From: Micromonospora_G sp040676775
Lineage (GTDB): Bacteria > Actinomycetota > Actinomycetes > Mycobacteriales > Micromonosporaceae
Length of the DNA stretch: 64,000 bases
Assembly: GCF_040676775.1 (NCBI RefSeq)
Contig: NZ_JBFAPP010000014.1
Span: 1 to 64,000, forward strand
Reading direction: 5' to 3'
Shown: piece by piece, positions 8,624 through 15,561 of the stretch
Numbering within the stretch: the first letter of the stretch is position 1
How the letters are laid out: each line of letters begins with the position of its first letter
Notes under the pieces: model-generated
The model's database searches: none
What the model saw: only the letters and a program-made list of their open reading frames with translations
Told to the model about the DNA's origin: nothing
Program-made: the position numbers and the translations under genes

Positions 8624-11600
8624 TCACCGGCCGGCCAGCACCGGCTCGCCGATCACGTCCTTCAGCAACTGCCCGCACCACTCCAGCAGCACCTGGTCGC
8701 GCAGCGGTTCGCCGCCGATCCGGCGGGTGCTCGGGCGCGGCACGCTGACCTGGTCGGTGACCTGCTTGTAGACCGCGTCCGGGTGGTACCGCTTGAGCCG
8801 CATCTGCTTCGAGTCGGGCAGCGGCAGCGGGCCGAACCGGACGTACTTGCCCTGCACCGACACGTCGGTCAGGCCGTACGCGCGGGCCAGCAGGCGGAAC
8901 CGGGCGACCGCGACGAGGTTCTGCACCGGCTCCGGCGGTGCGCCGTACCGGTCGGTCATCTCGACCACCACCTCGTCGAGGCGGGCGGCGTCGCGGGCCT
9001 CGGCGAGCTTGCGGTACATCTCCAGGCGGAGCCGTTCCACGCTCACGTAGTCGTGCGGCAGGTGGGCGTCGATCGGCAGGTCGATCTTGACGTCGACCTC
9101 CTCCTCCGGCCGCTCCCCCTTGAACGTCTGCACTGCCTCGCCGACCATCCGGACGTAGAGGTCGAAGCCGACGCCCTCGATGTGACCGGACTGCTCGCCG
9201 CCGAGCAGGTTGCCGGCGCCCCGGATCTCCAGGTCCTTCATCGCCACGTACATGCCGGCGCCCAGTTCGGTGTGCTGGGCGATGGTGGCCAGCCGCTCGT
9301 GCGCGTGCTCGGTCAGCGGCTTCTCCGGCGGGTAGAGGAAGTACGCGTACGCCCGTTCCCGGCCACGGCCGACCCGGCCCCGGATCTGGTGCAACTGGGC
9401 CAGGCCGAGCAGGTCGGCCCGTTCCACGATCAGCGTGTTGGCGTTCGGGATGTCGATGCCGGACTCCACGATCGTGGTGCAGACCAGGACGTCGTACTCC
9501 TTCTCCCAGAAGCCGACCATGACCTTTTCCAGCGCTTCCTCGCCCATCTGGCCGTGCGCGACGGCGACCCGGGCCTCGGGCACCAGCTCGCGGATGCGGC
9601 GGGCCGCCCGGTCGATCGACTCGACCCGGTTGTGCAGGTAGAAGACCTGCCCGTCGCGGAGCAGCTCGCGGTGGATCGAGGCGGCGACCTGCCGGTCGTC
9701 GTACGCGCCGACGAAGGTGAGCACCGGGTGCCGTTCCTCCGGCGGGGTGGCGATGGTGGACATCTCCCGGATGCCGGTGATCGCCATCTCCAGGGTCCGC
9801 GGGATCGGCGTCGCCGACATGGTCAGTACGTCGACCGCGGTCCGCAGCGTCTTCAGGTGCTCCTTGTGCTCGACCCCGAACCGCTGCTCCTCGTCGACGA
9901 TGACCATGCCGAGCGCCTTGAACCGGGTGGCGGCGGCGAGAAGCCGGTGCGTGCCGATGACGATGTCGGCGCTGCCGTCGGCGGCGGCGGCCAGGGTCTG
10001 CTCGGCTTCCTTCGGGGTCTGGAACCGGGAGAGCTGCTTGATCTGGACCGGGAACTGCCCCATCCGCTCGGCGAAGGTGTTGTAGTGCTGCTGGGCCAGC
10101 AGGGTGGTCGGCACCAGCACCGCCACCTGCTTGCCGTCCTGGACCGCCTTGAACGCCGCCCGGACCGCGATCTCGGTCTTGCCGTAGCCGACGTCACCAC
10201 AGATCAGCCGGTCCATCGGTGCGGACTGCTCCATGTCCCGCTTGACCTCCTCGATCGCCGACAACTGGTCCGGCGTCTCGGTGTACGGGAAGGCGTCCTC
10301 AAGCTCCCGCTGCCACGGGGTGTCCGGGGCGAACGCGTGCCCCTTGGAGGCCTTGCGGGCGGCGTAGAGCTGGATGAGCTGGGCGGCGATCTCGCGTACC
10401 GCCTTGCGGGCGCGGGCCTTGGCCTTCTGCCACTCGCTGCCGCCCATCTTGTGCAGCGTGGGGGTCTCCCCGCCCACGTAACGGGAGAGCTGGTCGAGCT
10501 GGTCGGTGGGTACGAAGAGCCGGTCACCGGGCTGCCCGCGTTTGGTGGAGGCGTACTCCAGGACCAGGTACTCGCGCTCGGCGCCGTTGACCGTACGTTG
10601 CACCAGCTCCACGTAGCGGCCGATGCCGTGCTGTTCGTGCACCACGTAGTCGCCGGTCTTCAGTTCCAGCGGGTCGATGGTGTTGCGCCGCCGGCTCGGC
10701 ATCTTGCGCATGTCGCGGGTGGAGTTGCCCCGTCCCCCGGTGATGTCGTTGCCGGTGAGTACGGCGATCTTGGTGGCGCTGGCGCCGTCGAGCAGGAAGC
10801 CGTGGTTGAGCGAGCCGCAGGTGACGAGCAGTTCGCCGGGGGCGGGCGCGGCGAGGATGGTCTCCACCGCGGTGGCGCCGAGGCCGCCGTCGCGGAGCAC
10901 CTCGACCGCCCGTTGGGCCGGGCCGTGTCCCTCGAAGACCAGCGCCACCGCCCAGCCGTCGGCGGTCCACCGCTTGAGGTCGTCGACCACCCGGTTGGTC
11001 TCGCCGTGGTAGAGCGCGGTCGGCTGCGCGGCGAGCGTGATCGACACCCCCTCGTCAGGGGTGACGTCCGTGCGTACCGGATCCAGCCACGGCTGGTCGT
11101 CGGCGGCCGGGGTGTCTTCGACCAGCCCGAACGGGGAGATCGACCACCAGGGCTGGCCGAGGGCGGTGGCTGTTGCCCGTACCTCGGCCAGGGTCTTGAA
11201 TGCGGCGGCGCCGACGTCGATCGGGGCCTGGCCGCCGACGGCGGCCGCGGCCCAGCTCGCCTGGAGGAACTCCTCCGAGGTACGGACCAGGTCATGCGCC
11301 CGGGTACGGATCCGCTCCGGATCGAAGAGCAGCACGTGTGCGGCGCCCGGCAGGCAGTCGAGCAGCGTCTCCATGCTCCCGGTGCCGTCCAGGAGTGCCG
11401 GGGCGAGCGATTCCATTCCCTCGACCGGGATGCCCTCGGCCAGCTTCTCCAGGATCTCGGCCAGCTCCGGGTGGGCCTCGGCCAGTGCGGCGGCCCGTTC
11501 CCGGATCTCCGGGGTGAGCAGGAGTTCGCGGCACGGCGGCGCCCAGAGCTGGTCGACCTGCTCGATGGTGCGCTGGTCGGCGACGGCGAAGGTACGGATC

Positions 11601-12250
11601 TCCTCCACCTCGTCGCCCCAGAACTCGACCCGGGACGGGTGCTCGTCGGTGGGCGGGAAGACGTCCAGGATGCCGCCCCGGACGGCGAACTCGCCGCGCT
11701 TGGTGACCAGGTCGACCCGCGAGTACGCCAGGTCGGCCAGCCGGTGCGCGACCATTTCGAGGTCCGCCTCGGCGTGGCTGCTCAGGCGTACGGGTTCGAG
11801 GTCGCCGAGCCCCTTGAGCTGCGGTTGCAGCACCGAACGGACCGGAGCGACGACAACCCGCAGCGGGCCGGCACCGTCGGCACCGTCCGGGTGGGCCAGC
11901 CGCCGCAGCACGGCGAGCCGGCGGCCGACGGTGTCGGACCGGGGGGAGAGCCGCTCGTGCGGCAGGGTCTCCCAGGCGGGGAAGACGGCCACCTGTTCGG
12001 CCGGCAGCAGGCTGCCGAGCGCGGCGGCGAGGTCGTCGGCCTCGCGGGTGGTGGCGGTGACCGCGAGTACGGGTCGGCCGGCACCGCCCTGCTCCGGCTC
12101 GGCGGCCACGGCGGCCACCACGAACGGCCGCAGCGCCGCCGGGGCGGTCAGATCGAGCCCGTCGGCCTGCGCTGCACCGCCCCGGGCCAGATCACGGGTA
12201 CGGGTGAGAGCCGGGTCGCCGAGGGCGGCAGCCAGCAGACCGGCGAGCAT
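8624..12250 (-). CDS. mfd: transcription-repair coupling factor Mfd
   Basis: ATP-dependent translocase that removes stalled RNA polymerase at lesions and recruits UvrA. Order of parts in about 1208 residues: UvrB-like N-terminal region, CarD-like RNAP-interaction domain (KTGDYVVHEQHGIGRYVEL), RecG-like helicase core with Walker A GDVGYGKTE and box VDEEQRFGVEH, then the TRCF C-terminal domain. Full family length. The exact start is ambiguous: ATG 12250, GTG 12256 (8 nt after a GAGG) and longer in-frame starts to 12295 all exist; 12250 matches the usual N-terminus best. A 1,200-codon open frame on the opposite strand is only a high-GC shadow. Confidence 0.96.
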   Translation of the reverse strand: MLAGLLAAALGDPALTRTRDLARGGAAQADGLDLTAPAALRPFVVAAVAAEPEQGGAGRPVLAVTATTREADDLAAALGSLLPAEQVAVFPAWETLPHERLSPRSDTVGRRLAVLRRLAHPDGADGAGPLRVVVAPVRSVLQPQLKGLGDLEPVRLSSHAEADLEMVAHRLADLAYSRVDLVTKRGEFAVRGGILDVFPPTDEHPSRVEFWGDEVEEIRTFAVADQRTIEQVDQLWAPPCRELLLTPEIRERAAALAEAHPELAEILEKLAEGIPVEGMESLAPALLDGTGSMETLLDCLPGAAHVLLFDPERIRTRAHDLVRTSEEFLQASWAAAAVGGQAPIDVGAAAFKTLAEVRATATALGQPWWSISPFGLVEDTPAADDQPWLDPVRTDVTPDEGVSITLAAQPTALYHGETNRVVDDLKRWTADGWAVALVFEGHGPAQRAVEVLRDGGLGATAVETILAAPAPGELLVTCGSLNHGFLLDGASATKIAVLTGNDITGGRGNSTRDMRKMPSRRRNTIDPLELKTGDYVVHEQHGIGRYVELVQRTVNGAEREYLVLEYASTKRGQPGDRLFVPTDQLDQLSRYVGGETPTLHKMGGSEWQKAKARARKAVREIAAQLIQLYAARKASKGHAFAPDTPWQRELEDAFPYTETPDQLSAIEEVKRDMEQSAPMDRLICGDVGYGKTEIAVRAAFKAVQDGKQVAVLVPTTLLAQQHYNTFAERMGQFPVQIKQLSRFQTPKEAEQTLAAAADGSADIVIGTHRLLAAATRFKALGMVIVDEEQRFGVEHKEHLKTLRTAVDVLTMSATPIPRTLEMAITGIREMSTIATPPEERHPVLTFVGAYDDRQVAASIHRELLRDGQVFYLHNRVESIDRAARRIRELVPEARVAVAHGQMGEEALEKVMVGFWEKEYDVLVCTTIVESGIDIPNANTLIVERADLLGLAQLHQIRGRVGRGRERAYAYFLYPPEKPLTEHAHERLATIAQHTELGAGMYVAMKDLEIRGAGNLLGGEQSGHIEGVGFDLYVRMVGEAVQTFKGERPEEEVDVKIDLPIDAHLPHDYVSVERLRLEMYRKLAEARDAARLDEVVVEMTDRYGAPPEPVQNLVAVARFRLLARAYGLTDVSVQGKYVRFGPLPLPDSKQMRLKRYHPDAVYKQVTDQVSVPRPSTRRIGGEPLRDQVLLEWCGQLLKDVIGEPVLAGR

Positions 12251-12380
12251 CGTCACGATCACTACCTCTGCGTCAACACGCGAAACTGCCCCCATCCGGC
12301 TTCCGGACGGGGGTCCACCTCCCCAAGTTTATCCCGCCCATCCGCGCCAACCCCCCACCTCGAACCCACCCACCGCCTCG

Positions 12381-12448
12381 CCCCGTTGATCATGAAGTTA
12401 ACGCAGAGTTGATCGCTCAATTCCGCGCTAACTTCATGATCAACGGGG
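12381..12448. repeat. long perfect palindrome, 20-bp arms (hairpin A)
   Basis: Arms 12381-12400 and 12429-12448 are perfectly complementary over 20 bp and contain TTGATCATGAAGTTA; the loop is 28 nt. It lies downstream of the ldcA-like stop and upstream of mfd. It is much more AT-rich than its surroundings and lacks a T-tract, so a dispersed palindromic element or an unusual terminator both fit. Confidence 0.75.
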
Positions 12449-12485
12449 TCTGGGGGGTGGGGTGGGGGTGGGGGGTGGGGGTGGG
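12440..12485 (+). other. G-run tract with quadruplex potential
   Basis: At least seven runs of three or more G within about 45 nt directly after hairpin A, ending at the stop codon of the LD-carboxypeptidase gene. The tract could form G-quadruplexes on the + strand; any function is speculative. Confidence 0.4.
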
Positions 12486-13547
12486 TTAGTAGTGGACGGT
12501 GATGCGGCGGGCGGTTGAGTCGACTCGGGCTAGGCCGCCGTACGGGATGATCAGTTGCGGGTCGGTGTGGCCGACGTCGAGGCCGAAGACGGCAATCGCG
12601 TCGGGGTTGTACTCGGCGAGCACCTTGAGCACGGCGGCACGCTGGGCCTCGGTGTGCTCCCGCTTCTGTTCGGCCGTGTTCGGCTGCTCGAAGTCCCACG
12701 CCTTCGGGCGACCGACCAGCACCGCGGAAAACTTGGCGAGCAGCCCGCGCTCCCCCATGTTGCGCAGGATCCGGAACACCTCCACGTCCGACGGGATCTC
12801 CTCGGAGGTCTCCAGCAGCAGCACGTGACCGGCGTACGCCTCGTTCGGGCCGACCCGACCCGCCTGGAGCAGCCAGCCGAGGATCTCCAGGTTGCCGCCC
12901 CAGACCGGCCCCTCGACCCGGTTCTGCGGCCCGTGCCACCGCCAGCCGTCGGACGGGAACATCACCGGTTCGTCCGCCAGGGTGGACGGGTCGCGCCAGT
13001 CGCTCGGCTCGTCGCTGTACTGCTTGGCCGGCGCGAGTTCGTACCAGTCGGTGGTGAAGAGCGCGGCGCGCAGGGAGGCGGCGGTCGCCGGGTGCATACT
13101 GCCCGGCCGGCCGAGGTGCACCAGGACCGAGCCGCCGTGGTAGCCGACCAGCCCGAGTTCGAAGAGGTACGCCAGCACGTTGGTGTTGTCCGAGTAGCCG
13201 AAGTACGGCTTGGGGTTGGCGGCGATCACCTCCCCGTCCAGGTGCGGCACCACGGTGATCAGGTCGTCGCCGCCGACGGTGGCGAGCACGGCGGTGATCG
13301 TCGGGTCGGCGAAGGCGGCGGTCAGGTCACGGGCGCGTTCGCGCGGGTGGGCGTCGGCGGCACGGGTGGTCGGGTACTCGACCGGGATCAGGCCGAACTC
13401 GTCGCGCAACCGGCGCAGGCCCAACTCGTACACGTGCGGGAAGACCGCCGGCAGGCCGGCGGAGGGCGAGAGTACGGCGACCCGGTCCCCCGGTTGTGGT
13501 TTCGCGGGATACCGCTTGGGCTCGGTGGAGCGGTTCACTGCGGACAT
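12486..13547 (-). CDS. S66-family LD-carboxypeptidase (MccF/LdcA-like)
   Basis: Serine peptidase of family S66, which cleaves the L,D bond of murein tetrapeptides or, in the MccF branch, nucleotide-peptide antibiotics. The Ser-Glu-His triad is visible: FGYSDNT with S119, WGGNLE with E221, and GHTDPQ with H327. 353 residues, no signal peptide, so cytosolic. The N-terminal nucleophile-elbow sequence and overall length are closer to MccF-type than to E. coli LdcA, so self-immunity or peptide detoxification is an alternative to peptidoglycan recycling. Divergent from the RHH-Clp gene. Confidence 0.88.
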   Translation of the reverse strand: MSAVNRSTEPKRYPAKPQPGDRVAVLSPSAGLPAVFPHVYELGLRRLRDEFGLIPVEYPTTRAADAHPRERARDLTAAFADPTITAVLATVGGDDLITVVPHLDGEVIAANPKPYFGYSDNTNVLAYLFELGLVGYHGGSVLVHLGRPGSMHPATAASLRAALFTTDWYELAPAKQYSDEPSDWRDPSTLADEPVMFPSDGWRWHGPQNRVEGPVWGGNLEILGWLLQAGRVGPNEAYAGHVLLLETSEEIPSDVEVFRILRNMGERGLLAKFSAVLVGRPKAWDFEQPNTAEQKREHTEAQRAAVLKVLAEYNPDAIAVFGLDVGHTDPQLIIPYGGLARVDSTARRITVHY

Positions 13548-13581
13548 CAGCCCACCCTAGCGATCGATCATGAGCAGGGGG

Positions 13582-13635
13582 TTCCCATTTTCCAGACGAG
13601 GGGTATGGTGGGGTCATAGGAGGGTTATACCCCCT
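13582..13635 (+). promoter_or_regulatory. putative promoter and inverted-repeat operator of the RHH-Clp gene
   Basis: A 7-bp perfect inverted repeat, GGGGTAT (13600-13606) and ATACCCC (13627-13633), flanks a 20-bp spacer with several GGGG-type steps. A possible -10 TATGGT overlaps the left arm, with TTCCCA 16 nt upstream. AGAGGGGAGC precedes the start. Ribbon-helix-helix proteins bind such short repeats, so autoregulation is a reasonable guess. Confidence 0.4.
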
Positions 13636-13660
13636 ACCTAACCCCAGAGGGGAGCCAAGG

Positions 13661-14476
13661 ATGCCGAAGATCAACGTGTATCTACCCGACGAGCTGGCCG
13701 ATGCGGTCAAGGAGTCCGGGGTGCCGGTTTCCGCGATCTGCCAGCGCGCCCTGGAACAGGCGGTACGCCGGGTCACCGCGATCCGGGAAACGACCCTCGG
13801 CGACACCGACCGGGACGACCCGACCGCCTCGCTGACCCAGTTCACCGCCCGCGCCCGGACCGCCATCACGCTCGGCCTCAGCGAGGCCCGGGAACAGGGC
13901 GCCACCAGCGTCGGCACCTCCCACCTGCTCTCCGGCATGCTGGCCGAGGGCCACAACCTGGCCCTCGAGGTGCTCCAGGCGATGGAGATCGACCCCGAGG
14001 CCGTACGGCGCGAACTGGACCGGCAGGCGCCGAAGGAAGCCGCCGCGGCGGGAACGGACGACACCGGAGTGCGGCGATTCGGCCAGACCGCGGCCAACGC
14101 GCTGGAGCTGACCGTCACCGAGGCGACCAGCCTCGGCCACAACTACGTCGGCTGCGAACACCTGCTGCTCGGGCTGATCGCCGAGCCGGACGGCACCGCC
14201 GGACACGTGCTGCGGTCCCTCGGGGCCGACTACCGGCTGACCCGCCGGGCCGTCATCGCCGCACTGGCCGGTTACGTCCACCTCCGGGCGCAGACCCAGA
14301 CGGCCGGGATGGCGATCGGTGGCACCGACCAGATTGCCGCGCTCCAGGCGGCCCTGGCCAAGCAGTTGCAGCCGATCGTCGACCGGCTGGACCGGCTGGA
14401 GCAGCGGGTCGACGCACCAGGGTTCGACCTGGGCGGCCACGACGACGCGGGCACCGATGCCGGAGCGGCACGTTGA
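13661..14476 (+). CDS. ribbon-helix-helix / Clp_N-domain protein
   Basis: A 271-residue fusion. Residues 1-40 (MPKINVYLPDELADAVKESG) look like a CopG/RHH DNA-binding strand-helix-helix. Two Clp_N-type repeats follow (about 55-125 and 140-210; note SVGTSHLLSGML and YVGCEHLLLGLI), the substrate- or adaptor-binding module of ClpA/ClpC, but with no AAA+ ATPase. The C-terminal LDRLEQRVD segment may form a coiled coil. It could be a DNA-binding regulator that senses or recruits Clp clients; the real function is unknown. Its stop overlaps the TTG start of the next gene (TTGA), so the two are translationally coupled. Confidence 0.75.
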   Translation: MPKINVYLPDELADAVKESGVPVSAICQRALEQAVRRVTAIRETTLGDTDRDDPTASLTQFTARARTAITLGLSEAREQGATSVGTSHLLSGMLAEGHNLALEVLQAMEIDPEAVRRELDRQAPKEAAAAGTDDTGVRRFGQTAANALELTVTEATSLGHNYVGCEHLLLGLIAEPDGTAGHVLRSLGADYRLTRRAVIAALAGYVHLRAQTQTAGMAIGGTDQIAALQAALAKQLQPIVDRLDRLEQRVDAPGFDLGGHDDAGTDAGAAR

Positions 14477-15456
14477 CCCGACTGCTCCTGGTCACCACCG
14501 GGGACATGATGGCGTTCCACCCGCGCCCCGGTCGGGGAGCCTTCGCGTCCGGGACCGAGCTGCTGGCGGCGCTGCCCTCGGGCTCGGTCCCGGCCGAGGT
14601 CACGGTCGAGGACCTGCTCGCCGTACCGAGCTGGGACCTGGACCCGGAGACCATGCTGCGGTTGGCCCGCCGGGCCCGTACGGCCGTCCTCGACGACGGG
14701 TACGACGGGGTCGTGATCACCCACGGCACCGACACCCTGGAGGAGACCGCGTACCTGACCGACCTGCTCTCGGACGCCGCCGCCGAGCGGGCCGGGATCG
14801 TGTTCACCGGTGCGATGCGCCCACCCACCGAGCTGTCCGCCGACGGGCCGCGAAACCTGCGTTCCGCCCTGGTGGCGGCCGGCGATCCAGCCCTGCGCGG
14901 GGTCGGTGTGGTGGCCTGCCTCAACGACGAGCTGCACGCCGCACGCTGGGTCAGCAAGATCGACGCCACGGGCGTGGCCGCGTTCTCGTCGGCGCCGTAC
15001 CCGGTGCTCGGGCGGGTGGTGGGCACCGGGGTGGAGCTGCTGGCGGCGCCGCCGCCCCGGCCACCGGCGCCGACCGGGGAGCCGGAGTCGGCGGTCGCGC
15101 TGATCAAGACGTACCCGGGGATCGACGGGGTGCTGCTGCACGCGGTGGTGGACGCGGGTGCGCGGGGCGTGGTGCTGGAGGGCACCGGACTGGCGAACGT
15201 ACCGATCAGTCTGCTCACCGCGATCGACGAGCTGACCGGGTGGGACATCCCGGTGGTGATCAGCTCCCGCTCCCGGTTCCGCGAGGTCCCACCGGAGCAG
15301 TCGTACGGCGGTGGCACGCTCGCCGGCAGGGTGGGTGCGATCAGCGCGCGCGGGCTGGCGCCGGTCAAGGCAAGGGCGGCGCTGATGGTCGCGCTCGGTG
15401 ACGGCGGGGTCCGGACCGCCCGGGACTGGTTCGGTCGACTGGACGGCGGAGTGTGA
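14473..15456 (+). CDS. asparaginase-family protein lacking the usual nucleophile Thr
   Basis: Type-I/II L-asparaginase fold, 327 residues. The second catalytic motif HGTDTLEET is intact (residues 84-92), the catalytic Lys is in VSK at about 163, and TGAMRP is present. The first motif, normally TGGT with the nucleophilic Thr, reads TTGDMMAF here, so Met stands where the nucleophile should be. It may be inactive, use another Thr (T8 or T9), or act on a different substrate. The TTG start overlaps the preceding stop as TTGA. No signal peptide, so it is cytosolic. Confidence 0.8.
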   Translation: MTRLLLVTTGDMMAFHPRPGRGAFASGTELLAALPSGSVPAEVTVEDLLAVPSWDLDPETMLRLARRARTAVLDDGYDGVVITHGTDTLEETAYLTDLLSDAAAERAGIVFTGAMRPPTELSADGPRNLRSALVAAGDPALRGVGVVACLNDELHAARWVSKIDATGVAAFSSAPYPVLGRVVGTGVELLAAPPPRPPAPTGEPESAVALIKTYPGIDGVLLHAVVDAGARGVVLEGTGLANVPISLLTAIDELTGWDIPVVISSRSRFREVPPEQSYGGGTLAGRVGAISARGLAPVKARAALMVALGDGGVRTARDWFGRLDGGV

Positions 15457-15521
15457 TTAAAACTCAGATATGGTGAGCCCCTCCTAAGAACCGCCCCCGC
15501 GCGGATACGATCAGCCTTGTC

Positions 15522-15535
15522 GGACAGCGCTGTCC
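15522..15535. promoter_or_regulatory. 14-bp perfect palindrome upstream of ppc
   Basis: GGACAGCGCTGTCC lies 26 bp before the ppc GTG, in the promoter/leader interval after the asparaginase-like gene. A perfect 14-mer here could be an operator for an unidentified dimeric regulator; no known consensus is recognised. Confidence 0.35.
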
Positions 15536-15561
15536 TTAGCACACCACGTAAGGAGCGCACG

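Noticed and set aside
8783..12412. A 1,209-codon open frame on the + strand opposite mfd
   Set aside because: High-GC antisense shadow. No motif, Arg/Gly/Val-rich composition, and mfd on the other strand has full family structure.
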